Assembly: GCA_041391965.1 (NCBI GenBank)
Contig: JAWKMZ010000004.1
Coordinates: 1-64,000, forward strand
DNA from: JAWKMZ01 sp041391965
GTDB lineage: Bacteria > Bacteroidota > Bacteroidia > Flavobacteriales > Flavobacteriaceae
Direction: 5' to 3'
Length of the DNA stretch: 64,000 bases
Shown one piece after another: positions 8,025 through 16,940 of the stretch. A program made the translations under genes and the position numbers. Position 1 is the stretch's first letter. Each line of letters opens with the position of its first letter. The notes beneath the pieces were generated by a model. It was given only the letters and a program-made list of their open reading frames with translations. It was not told the DNA's origin and did no database searches.

Positions 8025-9941
8025 ATGAAAATGCTATTAACTCAATTAAAATGTGTAATGATGGTTGTACTACTTACAAGTACAACCTCATTATTTGCCC
8101 AAAAGGCAGAAACGCCTAATCAGAACTATAACTTAGGAGCCAAAATTAACGAAATGACACTAACCGTTGGTGGCATTTTGGTAGTGGCAACTAATGATGG
8201 ATTGGTAGGAATTAAACCTACAGAAAGCCAACCAGTTTTTGTGTTTAACAATTTTGGAAAACTAAAACCTGAAGAAACAGATTTTATACCAAATTCACCA
8301 TACATTGTGGTGTCGCAAGGTGCAGATTCTAAATTTGCAGGCTTAACTAAAACAAAAAGAGCTGTTATAAATTATGTGTCTGGAAAAGTTATTTTTAATT
8401 CAGAAACTGATAATTGGAACCAAATCTATACGTGTAACGTTGTCTTACCACAAAATAAATTGATTGTTAGTGGTATTCAAAAAGAAGGAAATAAATTTGA
8501 GAAAATGACACCTAAAGTAGCCGTTTACGATTTAGGTTCACAAAAATTAGACTATAGTTTCTTTTTAGATAAACCAGGTAGAGTTGGTATTGCAAAAGAT
8601 TTTAGCGTTACAGGAACACCATTAATGCTGAAAGATTTTTTAATTATTCCTACAGCCCAAGGATTGATTGCAAAATCCAATACTGGTGACGATTTGTGGA
8701 CCACCAAAATAAAAGGCGTCAATTGGATGGTTGCTGATGCTACTGAAAAGGAAATTTATGGTTTTGAAACCACATCTAATGGAAAAAACACACGTATTCA
8801 TAAGGTAGGAAGCAATGGAGCAGAGTTATGGAAAGACGACCGAAAAGTGCAAGGAATTGTTTCTAATTTTCAAATTTTGCCACAAGGCTTGGCAGTTGTA
8901 AGTAATAAAAGTTCAGGTGGTAGCAACAGTGTTTTTGCTGCAAGTGATGAGTCTGAAATTGCTTTTTTAAGTGCTTCAACTGGAGAAGATTTATGGGACA
9001 AAGCTCCTAAAACAAAAGGCTACGTGCAACATTTTTATGTGCAAGATGATGGGATTTTGTTTGGAATTCAATCAGGTGGTATCAATAAAATTTCATTTGA
9101 TGGGAAAACGCTTTTCAAAAAACCTTTAAAAACAGGCGAAAACATTATGGTTATGGCAGAGTCGCCTCAAGGATTAATATACATTACCAGTGAAGATGCT
9201 AATATTGTCAACTTAAAAACAGGTGAGAAAGTGTGGGATAAACCCTTAAAATACAAACGGGCATCTTCAGTGGCTTCTACATTTGATAAAGCAAATAACC
9301 GTTATTTAATAGCTGCAGATGGTAAAATAATGGCTATTGATGCTGATTCAGGAAATGTAAGTGATTTTGCAACCTGTAATTTTGATGAAAAAGAAGATCC
9401 AAACCATATGGAAATGAGAGACAATGGTGTGTTTTTGTCATCAAGTCAAAATATGTCATTAGTAAACTTTGATGGTAACGAAAACTATCATGCGTATTAT
9501 AAATCGCCTGGAAGAAGCACTTTTGGTAAAATTGTAGGAGGTGCTTTGGCAGTGGCATCAACAGCCATGGCAGTTAGTATGAGCGCCAGAGCAGGAGCCA
9601 ACAGAACTAATTTTGGAAGCATGAACGACTTAAGCAGTTATAATGATTATGGTAAAGAAGCTAAAAGAGCAGCCGATATGTTTTCGGGCATTTCAAGTGC
9701 TTCTTTTGAATACTTAGCGACGCGTTTTAAAGCAACTGCAGCTACTGAAAATGCACAATTTATCTTGACAAAACTCGATGAAGGTGTTGGCTTGGTAAAA
9801 GTAAATAAAGATTCAGGCAATGTAGATAAGCAAATTGTTTTAAAAGATAAAAAACCAGAGTATGAAGTAGATGAGTTAGGCGGTTTTTTGTTTTACAAAG
9901 CCAATGATGAAACCATTTATGCTTACGATCTTAAAGGATAA
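8025..9941 (+). CDS. Secreted PQQ/WD40-like beta-propeller protein
   Basis: About 638 residues with a signal peptide ending in LFAQ. The body is a series of propeller-blade-like repeats with repeated patterns such as GLVGIKPTE, GLIAKSNTGDDLWTTKI, AFLSASTGEDLWDK and ANIVNLKTGEKVWDK, typical of PQQ/BamB-like blades. Near residues 500-530 an Ala/Gly-rich hydrophobic patch (GGALAVASTAMAVSMSA) interrupts the propeller and could be membrane-active or a linker. I chose the ATG at 8025; an in-frame TTG at 8019 directly follows the previous stop. Probably acts with the upstream lipoprotein; substrate unknown. Confidence 0.75.
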   Translation: MKMLLTQLKCVMMVVLLTSTTSLFAQKAETPNQNYNLGAKINEMTLTVGGILVVATNDGLVGIKPTESQPVFVFNNFGKLKPEETDFIPNSPYIVVSQGADSKFAGLTKTKRAVINYVSGKVIFNSETDNWNQIYTCNVVLPQNKLIVSGIQKEGNKFEKMTPKVAVYDLGSQKLDYSFFLDKPGRVGIAKDFSVTGTPLMLKDFLIIPTAQGLIAKSNTGDDLWTTKIKGVNWMVADATEKEIYGFETTSNGKNTRIHKVGSNGAELWKDDRKVQGIVSNFQILPQGLAVVSNKSSGGSNSVFAASDESEIAFLSASTGEDLWDKAPKTKGYVQHFYVQDDGILFGIQSGGINKISFDGKTLFKKPLKTGENIMVMAESPQGLIYITSEDANIVNLKTGEKVWDKPLKYKRASSVASTFDKANNRYLIAADGKIMAIDADSGNVSDFATCNFDEKEDPNHMEMRDNGVFLSSSQNMSLVNFDGNENYHAYYKSPGRSTFGKIVGGALAVASTAMAVSMSARAGANRTNFGSMNDLSSYNDYGKEAKRAADMFSGISSASFEYLATRFKATAATENAQFILTKLDEGVGLVKVNKDSGNVDKQIVLKDKKPEYEVDELGGFLFYKANDETIYAYDLKG

Positions 9942-9970
9942 AGATATTATGAATTAAGCATAATTTTTGT

Positions 9971-9992
9971 AAGATTACGCTTAATCTTTTTT
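9971..9992 (+). terminator. Rho-independent terminator after propeller gene
   Basis: Seven-bp stem AAGATTA/TAATCTT with a 4-nt loop (cgct), followed by a T run, 30 nt after the propeller stop codon. Confidence 0.65.
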
Positions 9993-10068
9993 AATTGCTT
10001 CTTATCGAAAAAAAGAAAACTCCCTAATAATTAGTTTTATATTCGTAATGCTATTAATCAATTTTTTT

Positions 10069-10123
10069 AAAAAAGCGTCAGTAATTATATCTGTAAACAT
10101 CAGATATGGTCTGACGCTTTTTT
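10069..10123 (+). promoter_or_regulatory. Terminator-like hairpin in kinase leader
   Basis: A perfect 13-bp inverted repeat (AAAAAAGCGTCAG at 10069-10081; CTGACGCTTTTTT at 10111-10123) encloses a second 7-bp stem (ATATCTG/CAGATAT). The right arm ends in a T run 11 nt before the ATG of the first TPR kinase. The preceding operon already has its own terminator at 9971, so this hairpin more likely belongs to the kinase leader (attenuator or start-site control) or acts on both strands. A near -7 box (TATATTCG, 10038-10045) lies upstream of it. Confidence 0.65.
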
Positions 10124-10134
10124 TATGTCCTTAT

Positions 10135-12084
10135 ATGAAAAAAGCCACTATCCTTTCTGTTTGCCTTCTTTTTAGCGTTTTTAATATGCTATCTCAAAAT
10201 TTAGATAGTTTAATGATAGTTGCGCAACATACTAAAAATGATTCTGTTAAAATAAGATTGTACAATAAAATTGGTTCTGCCTATATTTTTAATGATACCA
10301 AAAAAGCCTTGCAAGTTATTACAGAAGGGGAACAGTTGGCTAAAGAAAAAAACTTTTTATTTGGTTTAACAGAACTTACCAATACCCATGGTATTTATAT
10401 GGATGTGACAGGAAAGTCAGATTCTGCCAACTATTATTTTAGCAAAGCACTCCAAATGAGCAAAACCTATCACTTCAAAACCATTGAAAATATGTGTTTG
10501 AACAACTTAGGAATGTTTCATTGGAATAAAAGCAATTTTAATGAAGCACTCAATTATTTCTTTCAATCACTTAAAATGGTCGAAGCACTTGGTAATGAAA
10601 AAGGTACTGCAACACCATTAAATAATATAGGTCTCATTTATCAAGAGATGAATTTAAATGCTAAAGCGCTTGAATATCATCAAAAATCACTTAAAATTAG
10701 AGAAAAATTCAATCTAAAAAACGAACAAATTGCGTCTTTAAATAATATTGGAATTTGTTACAAATCATTGGGTAAATTGAAAGCTGCTATTTCAACTTAC
10801 CAAAAAGGCATTGAGTTGGCAAAACAAACCAATAATTTAATTGATTATTATCGTTTGTTAGACAACCTTGCTAATGCTTATCAAGAAGTAGGAAACTATG
10901 ATAAAGCTATTGAAACTTACCAACTGGCATTAGAACGACCTAAAGATTACGATGCTGATAAAAAAGGTTACATTTCAATCTATACCAATTTAACAGCTAT
11001 ATATAACAGCCTTAATAATCCAAGCCAAGGGTTGTTTTATGCCAATAAAGCTTTTGGTCTTATTCAAAAATATCCGCATTTAAAAGACAATACCAATGAG
11101 CTGTATCTAAAAGCTGCTGAAAGCCAATATATGCTTAATAATTTTGAAGCAGCCAGAATACTTACTGAAAAATATGTCATACTTAAAGATTCTGTGTTTT
11201 CTGAACAAAATGCCAAAGCAGTTGCCGATTTAGAAGTTAAATACGATACCGAAAAAAAGGAAAAACAAATTTTGATACAGCGTGCTGAATTGGCTGAACA
11301 CAAACTGACCATTCAAAAACAAAGCTACAAACTATATGCAGCTCTGGCTTTTGCACTTATTTTGGGTTTAATAGGATATTTGTTTTACAATCAACAAAAA
11401 CTCAAAAACAAACAACTTTTAAAAGAAAACGAACTTAAAGACGCCTTGTTAAAAATTGAAACCCAAAGCAGACTACAAGAGCAACGTCTTAATATAAGTA
11501 GAGATTTGCACGACACCATTGGCGCACAACTAACCTTTATTATTTCGTCTATTGACAATTTAAAATACGGTTTTGACATTAAAGACAAAAAATTGACAGA
11601 CAAATTGGACAGCATCAGTAATTTTACATCAGCTACAATTTATGAATTGCGTGATACCATTTGGGCAATGAATAAAAACGAAATTACTTTTGACGATTTG
11701 CAATCGCGTATTTCAAATTTTATTGATAAAGCTCATGTTATTGATGATGATACCACGTTTTCATTTAATGTTTCTAATGACATTTCTACAGCAAAAACAT
11801 TCAGTTCAGTAGAAGGCATGAACATTCATAGAATAATCCAAGAAGCTATTCATAACAGTTTAAAGCATGCCAACCCAACAGAAATCAAGGTGCAAGTTAG
11901 CCGAAATTTTAATATCTTACAGTTTGAAGTGTCAGACAATGGGACTGGTTTTGATATAAATTTGGTAAAAAGAGGAAATGGTATAAACAATATGCAAAAG
12001 CGCGCTCATGAAATTAGTGGTGAGTTGGTTATTACTTCATTACCAGTTAAAGGTACAGTAGTTTGTTTGTCTATACCAGCTTAA
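10135..12084 (+). CDS. TPR sensor histidine kinase (HisKA_3 type), copy 1
   Basis: About 649 residues: signal peptide, roughly seven TPR repeats (periplasmic, e.g. ATPLNNIGLIYQEMNLNAKALEYHQKSL), a TM helix (LYAALAFALILGLIGYLFY), a coiled coil, a HisKA_3 dimerisation helix with phospho-acceptor His459 in RDLHDTIGAQLTF, and a C-terminal HATPase_c domain with N box (EAIHNSLKHA) and GNGINNMQKRA. The ATG at 10135 gives the signal peptide; an upstream in-frame ATG at 10048 would place the leader hairpin inside the gene. A paralogous kinase follows after 12 nt, and a LuxR-type regulator lies beyond it. Confidence 0.92.
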   Translation: MKKATILSVCLLFSVFNMLSQNLDSLMIVAQHTKNDSVKIRLYNKIGSAYIFNDTKKALQVITEGEQLAKEKNFLFGLTELTNTHGIYMDVTGKSDSANYYFSKALQMSKTYHFKTIENMCLNNLGMFHWNKSNFNEALNYFFQSLKMVEALGNEKGTATPLNNIGLIYQEMNLNAKALEYHQKSLKIREKFNLKNEQIASLNNIGICYKSLGKLKAAISTYQKGIELAKQTNNLIDYYRLLDNLANAYQEVGNYDKAIETYQLALERPKDYDADKKGYISIYTNLTAIYNSLNNPSQGLFYANKAFGLIQKYPHLKDNTNELYLKAAESQYMLNNFEAARILTEKYVILKDSVFSEQNAKAVADLEVKYDTEKKEKQILIQRAELAEHKLTIQKQSYKLYAALAFALILGLIGYLFYNQQKLKNKQLLKENELKDALLKIETQSRLQEQRLNISRDLHDTIGAQLTFIISSIDNLKYGFDIKDKKLTDKLDSISNFTSATIYELRDTIWAMNKNEITFDDLQSRISNFIDKAHVIDDDTTFSFNVSNDISTAKTFSSVEGMNIHRIIQEAIHNSLKHANPTEIKVQVSRNFNILQFEVSDNGTGFDINLVKRGNGINNMQKRAHEISGELVITSLPVKGTVVCLSIPA

Positions 12085-12096
12085 AATATTAGGCTT

Positions 12097-13986
12097 ATGA
12101 AACAATTTTATGGGTTACTTTTCTTTTTTTTATGTGTTTTAGCGCCAATCTATTCACAATCTGATATAAATAGCCTAAATGCTAAGGCAATGGCTGTTTA
12201 TAAACAAAATCCAAAACAAGCCATCACTATTTTAGAAGAGGCTTTAAAAACGCTGCCAACAAAAGGTAATGACCAATTACTTGCACTTACAAAAAATAAT
12301 CTTGGTATCATTTATAGAGATTTGGGTGAGTTTGAAAAGTCTAAAAAATTATCAGAAACCGCTTTAAGTTTGACCAAAGATTCACTCATCAAAGCCTCTG
12401 CTTATAACAATATTGGAGCTGTAAACCGAAGTTTAGCTTTATATGAAGCTGCATTAAGTGCTTATTTAAAGGCCTTAAAAATATACGAATCTAAAAACGA
12501 TTTAAACAAGCAAGCTACTGTGAACAATAATATAGGAATGGTGTATAGTTATTTGAATATGAATGATAAAGCCATTGAGTATCATTTAAAAGCTAAAGCC
12601 GTTTTTGAAAAAGAGCACAACCAAAAAGGAATCTCTGAAACCTATAATAACATTGCAATCATATATGCTAATAATGGCAAATTAGAGGACGCTTTGCAGT
12701 ATTTTAAACAATCACTTGCTATTGAAGAAGCGTTGCAAGACCAAAAAGGCATTGCAGAATCAGCAAATAATGTTGGAGCGGTTTACTACTACATGTCAAA
12801 AATTGATTCGGCACTTGTGTTTTTTAAGCAATCAGCAGCTATTGAGCAATCTATTGGAAATTTTGCTGGCGTTGCAGCAAGTTACAATAATATTGCTCAG
12901 GTTTTAATAGAACATGATAGAGTAGAAGCCTCCAAATTATATATAGATAGTGCCTATTATTTTGCAAATCAGTCTAAAACAGCAGTCGATATTGAAACGG
13001 CTTTAAACAATTATTCGCAATATTACGAAGCTAAAAAAGATGCCAAAACAGCCTTAAAATATTTTAAAGCGTATTCCACTTTTAAAGACAGCACTTTAAA
13101 TATTGATACAAACACCAAAGTTGCAAAGCTTGAAATTCAATTTCAAACCGAAAAAAAAGAAAAAGAAATTTTATCACAACGAGCTGATTTGGCTGAAAAA
13201 GAACTCGATTTGAGCAAAAAAAATACCTACATTTTGGGTTTGGTTGCCTTAGCAATTGTACTATCACTTTTAGGGTTTTTGCTTTACAACCAACAAAAAC
13301 TCAAAAACCGACAACTTCAAAAAGAAAATCAACTTAAAGATGCCTTGGTAAAAATTGAAACCCAAAACCATTTGCAAGAACAACGTCTTCGCATCAGTCG
13401 CGATTTGCACGATAATATTGGCGCACAACTGACCTTTATCATTTCGTCATTAGACAATTTAAAATACGGTTTTAAACTTCCTGAAAAACTTAACCATAAA
13501 CTCAAAACCATTAGTGAGTTTACCACGACAACTATTTATGAATTGCGAGATACCATTTGGGCTATGAACAAAAGTGAAATTAGCTTAGAAGACTTGCAAT
13601 TGCGTATTTCTAACTTTATTGACAAAGCAAACCATGCGTCAGAAATGGTAAATTTTAATTTTGAAACTGATGACAATTTGCCAAACAACTTGACATTTTC
13701 GTCCATTGATGGCATCAACATGTATCGAATTATTCAAGAAGCTATCAATAATTCATTAAAATACGCAGAAGCATCTCAAATAAATGTGGTGTTTAAAAAA
13801 GATGATACGTCGTTAAAAATTCTTATACAAGATAATGGTAAAGGGTTTGATATGGCAACGGCAAACATTGGCAACGGACTGAACAACATAAAAAAACGAG
13901 CTCATGATCTCAATGCAAAATGTACTGTCAACTCTAAACTTGGTAAAGGAACAAGTATTGATTTGATAGTGCCATTTTCAAAATAA
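12097..13986 (+). CDS. TPR sensor histidine kinase (HisKA_3 type), copy 2
   Basis: A 629-residue paralogue of the preceding kinase with the same plan: signal peptide (...APIYSQ), TPR repeats (AYNNIGAVNRSLALYEAALSAY and similar), TM helix near residue 385, HisKA_3 helix with His438 in RDLHDNIGAQLTF, and HATPase_c. From the pre-TM coiled coil through the H box it is nearly superimposable on copy 1, while the TPR sensor parts differ more, which points to tandem duplication followed by sensor divergence. Both probably feed the response regulator encoded 71 nt downstream. Confidence 0.92.
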   Translation: MKQFYGLLFFFLCVLAPIYSQSDINSLNAKAMAVYKQNPKQAITILEEALKTLPTKGNDQLLALTKNNLGIIYRDLGEFEKSKKLSETALSLTKDSLIKASAYNNIGAVNRSLALYEAALSAYLKALKIYESKNDLNKQATVNNNIGMVYSYLNMNDKAIEYHLKAKAVFEKEHNQKGISETYNNIAIIYANNGKLEDALQYFKQSLAIEEALQDQKGIAESANNVGAVYYYMSKIDSALVFFKQSAAIEQSIGNFAGVAASYNNIAQVLIEHDRVEASKLYIDSAYYFANQSKTAVDIETALNNYSQYYEAKKDAKTALKYFKAYSTFKDSTLNIDTNTKVAKLEIQFQTEKKEKEILSQRADLAEKELDLSKKNTYILGLVALAIVLSLLGFLLYNQQKLKNRQLQKENQLKDALVKIETQNHLQEQRLRISRDLHDNIGAQLTFIISSLDNLKYGFKLPEKLNHKLKTISEFTTTTIYELRDTIWAMNKSEISLEDLQLRISNFIDKANHASEMVNFNFETDDNLPNNLTFSSIDGINMYRIIQEAINNSLKYAEASQINVVFKKDDTSLKILIQDNGKGFDMATANIGNGLNNIKKRAHDLNAKCTVNSKLGKGTSIDLIVPFSK

Positions 13987-13988
13987 AT

Positions 13989-14006
13989 ATACGACAAATA
14001 GCGTAT
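13989..14006. promoter_or_regulatory. 18-bp palindrome before response regulator gene
   Basis: ATACG-N8-CGTAT immediately after the second kinase stop and 51 bp before the response regulator start. It matches the reverse complement of the 7419-7436 site at 16 of 18 positions. The arrangement suggests autoregulation by the LuxR-type regulator, an inference. Confidence 0.5.
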
Positions 14007-14057
14007 TTTCTATTGACAATAAATTAGTAACTTGAGCTATTATAAACCTCTGTTTTT

Positions 14058-14708
14058 ATGAATATTAAAATTGCAATTGCAGATGATAACACATTTTTAA
14101 TAAATGCAGTTAAAGAAAAACTGTCTTTTTTTGAAGATTTGAATGTAAAGTTTTCAGCTATGAATGGCTCTGATTTGTTATCACAATTAGAAGCCAATTC
14201 TAATCTCGATTTAATTTTGATGGATATTGAAATGCCAATTTTGAATGGTGTTGAAACGACTGAAATTGTCAAGCAAAAATATCCACACATTAAAATCATT
14301 ATGCTTACAGTTTTTGATAATGACGAAAATATTTTTAATGCCATAAAGGCTGGAGCAGATGGTTATTTGTTAAAAGAAATCAATGCTAAAGAGCTGCATG
14401 ATGGTATTTTGGAAACCTTAAATGGAGGTGCTGCCATGAACCCTTCAATAGCTATGAAAACCTTAAAATTATTGAGAAACCCTATAAGTATTGCAAATGA
14501 AAAGGATAAAGAAGACATTCAATTAACTGTTAGAGAGACAGACGTTTTAGAACAGTTAAGCAAAGGATTAAATTATAATAAAATAGCAGATAATTTAATA
14601 CTCTCATCAGGAACCGTAAGAAAGCACATTGAAAATATTTATAAAAAATTACAAGTTCACAATAAATTAGAAGCAGTTCAAAAAGCTAAAAAAAACAATT
14701 TAATTTAA
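14058..14708 (+). CDS. LuxR/NarL-family response regulator
   Basis: A 216-residue regulator with a receiver domain (acidic pair D9/D10, phospho-acceptor D56 in LILMDIEMP, conserved Lys in YLLKE) and a C-terminal GerE/LuxR HTH (LTVRETDVLEQLSKGLNYNKIADNLILSSGTVRKHIENIYKKLQVHNKLEAV). It follows two HisKA_3 kinases, the kinase class that normally partners NarL-type regulators. A palindrome directly upstream, repeated before the lipoprotein/propeller operon, is a candidate binding site. Confidence 0.95.
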   Translation: MNIKIAIADDNTFLINAVKEKLSFFEDLNVKFSAMNGSDLLSQLEANSNLDLILMDIEMPILNGVETTEIVKQKYPHIKIIMLTVFDNDENIFNAIKAGADGYLLKEINAKELHDGILETLNGGAAMNPSIAMKTLKLLRNPISIANEKDKEDIQLTVRETDVLEQLSKGLNYNKIADNLILSSGTVRKHIENIYKKLQVHNKLEAVQKAKKNNLI

Positions 14709-14731
14709 AATTGAAATCAAGTTTCTAATCC

Positions 14732-15184
14732 CTAAAGTCTAACACTATCAGGCACCAAAACGGTATAATCACCATGATTTCTTATCACATCTCTTACAAT
14801 TGAAGACGAAATATATGAGGTTTTTGCTGCGGTTAATAAAAATACAGTTTCTATTTTAGATAGTTTGCGGTTAGTGTGCGCAATGGCTTTTTCAAATTCA
14901 AAATCGGCAGGATTGCGAAGTCCTCTAAGTATAAATTGGGCCTCAATTTTTTGACAGAAATCAATTGTTAAACCTTTGTAAGTAACTACTTTTATTTTAG
15001 GTTCATTTTTAAAAGCCTCTTTAATAAAACGCTGACGGTCTTCAAGAGAAAACATGTATTTTTTGTCGGCATTTATACCAATAGCCACTACTACTTCATC
15101 AAAAAGATGAACACCACGTTTGATAATATCATAATGTCCTAAAGTTATTGGATCAAAAGATCCTGGAAATAATGCACGTTTCAT
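14732..15184 (-). CDS. coaD: Phosphopantetheine adenylyltransferase
   Basis: Penultimate enzyme of coenzyme A synthesis, transferring AMP from ATP to 4'-phosphopantetheine. The nucleotidyltransferase motif LFPGSFDPITLGHYDII is at the N terminus and the late ISSSIVRD motif binds ATP. I start at the ATG at 15184 that directly precedes KRALFPGSFDP; an upstream ATG at 15199 adds five residues. About 150 residues, normal for CoaD. ddl lies just upstream on the same strand with about 60 nt between. Confidence 0.97.
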   Translation of the reverse strand: MKRALFPGSFDPITLGHYDIIKRGVHLFDEVVVAIGINADKKYMFSLEDRQRFIKEAFKNEPKIKVVTYKGLTIDFCQKIEAQFILRGLRNPADFEFEKAIAHTNRKLSKIETVFLLTAAKTSYISSSIVRDVIRNHGDYTVLVPDSVRL

Positions 15185-15243
15185 ATTTATTTCCTGCATA
15201 AGCAGAAATTTCTTTTTAAATTCAATCCAAATATAATCAATAA

Positions 15244-16221
15244 TTATTTTAGGCTCTCCTCAATAGCGTTGCCAAACAATTCTTGTAAGCTAATACCTGC
15301 AGCAATGGCTTGTTGAGGTAAAATGCTCGCTTTTGTAAATCCAGGTACAGTATTGACTTCTAATAAATGAGGTTCACCATCTTTAAAAATATATTCACTT
15401 CTGCTAAAGCCTTTCATTTTTAAAACTTCATAGACTTTTTTGGCAACTACAGTTACTTTTTGTTCTTGCGTTTTGGTTAATCGTGCTGGTGTAATTTCTT
15501 GTGATTCACCTAAGTATTTTGCTTTGTAATCAAAAAAATCGTTGTTGCTTACTATTTCGGTAATGGGCAATACTTTGACTTCGCCTTTATAAGTGATTAC
15601 ACCAACAGACACTTCCGTGCCATCCAAAAATGATTCGATGATAACTTCATCATCTTCTTTAAAAGCAACGTCTAAGGCATTTTTAAGGTCTTCTTTTTTA
15701 TATACTTTGGTAATGCCAAAACTGCTACCTGCTTTATTGGCTTTTACAAAACAAGGTAAACCCACTTTGTTTACAATGGCATTTTCATCAATGACATCAC
15801 CTAAATTGACATAATACGACGTGGCTGTTTTAATTCCGTAAGGTTTTAAAACGCTTAAACAATCGCGTTTATTAAAGGTTAAAGCTGCTTGATACATGCC
15901 ACAACTGGTATGAGGTATGTTGAGTAACTCTAAATAACCTTGCATAAAACCGTCTTCTCCAGGTGTTCCATGAATGGCATTAAAGACACAATCAAACGTT
16001 ATTTTTTCGCCATGTACAGTTACTGAAAAATCATTCTTGTCAATAGGAAATTCCGTATGGTCAGTTGCAACATAAACCCATTTATTTTTAAAAATATGGA
16101 TTTTGTAACCCTTGTATTTTAAAGGGTCAAGGGTTTCAAAAACCATCTGACCACTTTTTAAGGAGATGTCATATTCACTCGAATAACCTCCCATAATAAT
16201 GGCAATATTTTTTGTTTTCAT
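15244..16221 (-). CDS. ddl: D-alanine--D-alanine ligase
   Basis: ATP-grasp ligase making D-Ala-D-Ala for peptidoglycan. Visible are the N-terminal MGGYSSEYDISLKSG motif, HGTPGEDG, the ATP-grasp loop KANKAGSSFGITKV and the metal-binding LLEVNTVPGFT near the C terminus. The ATG at 16221 is preferred; an upstream ATG at 16233 lies inside a dispersed intergenic palindrome (16228-16253), so the longer form is unlikely. About 325 residues, normal length. Confidence 0.96.
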   Translation of the reverse strand: MKTKNIAIIMGGYSSEYDISLKSGQMVFETLDPLKYKGYKIHIFKNKWVYVATDHTEFPIDKNDFSVTVHGEKITFDCVFNAIHGTPGEDGFMQGYLELLNIPHTSCGMYQAALTFNKRDCLSVLKPYGIKTATSYYVNLGDVIDENAIVNKVGLPCFVKANKAGSSFGITKVYKKEDLKNALDVAFKEDDEVIIESFLDGTEVSVGVITYKGEVKVLPITEIVSNNDFFDYKAKYLGESQEITPARLTKTQEQKVTVVAKKVYEVLKMKGFSRSEYIFKDGEPHLLEVNTVPGFTKASILPQQAIAAGISLQELFGNAIEESLK

Positions 16222-16227
16222 ACTCTT

Positions 16228-16253
16228 TGTCATTTTCGAAAGGACGAAAATGG
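16228..16253. repeat. Dispersed TGTCATT palindrome, copy 1
   Basis: CATTTTCG-N6-CGAAAATG (16231-16252), a perfect 8-bp inverted repeat preceded by TTTGT. It has the same architecture as elements at 18995, 38600 and 62633-62680. Confidence 0.6.
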
Positions 16254-16349
16254 GTTTTTAATCAACTAAAATTAACAATAAAACGTATGTATAATTAGTT
16301 AAGCTAAAATATCACTAATTAAGCAAAAGAAAAAACAGTTCTGTTTTTA

Positions 16350-16357
16350 TATATTTG
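16350..16357 (+). promoter_or_regulatory. -7 box for PASTA/rlu operon
   Basis: TATATTTG, an exact fit to TAnnTTTG, 20 nt before the PASTA protein ATG. No clear -33 TTG. Confidence 0.5.
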
Positions 16358-16376
16358 TCTTTTATAAAACACAACA

Positions 16377-16940
16377 ATGAGCATCTTAAAATTTTTGACC
16401 AGCAAAGTATTTTTAAAACAAATTGTATTAGCTATTGTAGCCATTGTGGTGTTTAGTTTTTTAATGATGCGATGGTTGAGTTATACTACAAACCATGGAA
16501 GTTTTGTTGAAGTGCCTGACTTAAAAGGAAAAACTTTAGAAACGGTTCAAATACAGTTAAGTGATAGACATTTAGAAATGGAAATTCAAGATTCGGCTAA
16601 TTACAATCCAAAATATCCTAAATTTTCGGTTATTGAACAATATCCTTTAGCAGGTACGCAAGTAAAAGAAGACCGCAAAATATATTTAATTTTAAATCCT
16701 TCAGGTTATCGCAAAGTAGAAGTGCCAAATATTGTACGTCGTACCTTTAGACAAGCCAAACCAACTTTAGAAGCTTTAGGTTTTGAAGTAGGTACCAAAA
16801 CTTATGTGGACGATTTAGGAAAAGACGAAGTCATTGCCATAAAGTTTAAAGGCGAAACCATACAAGCAGGCGATTTATTACCAATTACCTCAAAAATTGA
16901 TGTCGTTTTAGGAAATGGCACCAGAGCTTCTAACCAATAA
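16377..16940 (+). CDS. PASTA domain membrane protein
   Basis: A 187-residue protein with one TM helix (about 14-33) and periplasmic PASTA repeats (VEVPDLKGKTLETVQIQLSD..., VEVPNIVRRTFRQAKPTLEALGF...), folds that bind peptidoglycan fragments or beta-lactams. There is no kinase or transpeptidase domain, as is usual for the stand-alone Bacteroidota form. Its stop codon overlaps the start of the pseudouridine synthase gene (TAATG), indicating translational coupling. Function beyond cell-wall sensing is unknown. Confidence 0.9.
   Translation: MSILKFLTSKVFLKQIVLAIVAIVVFSFLMMRWLSYTTNHGSFVEVPDLKGKTLETVQIQLSDRHLEMEIQDSANYNPKYPKFSVIEQYPLAGTQVKEDRKIYLILNPSGYRKVEVPNIVRRTFRQAKPTLEALGFEVGTKTYVDDLGKDEVIAIKFKGETIQAGDLLPITSKIDVVLGNGTRASNQ

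Noticed and set aside
10048..10134. 29-residue N-terminal extension of the first TPR kinase
   Set aside because: It would place a strong terminator-like hairpin within the coding region and bury the signal peptide.
16222..16233. Four extra N-terminal residues for D-Ala-D-Ala ligase
   Set aside because: The upstream ATG lies inside a dispersed palindrome; the next ATG gives the normal family start.
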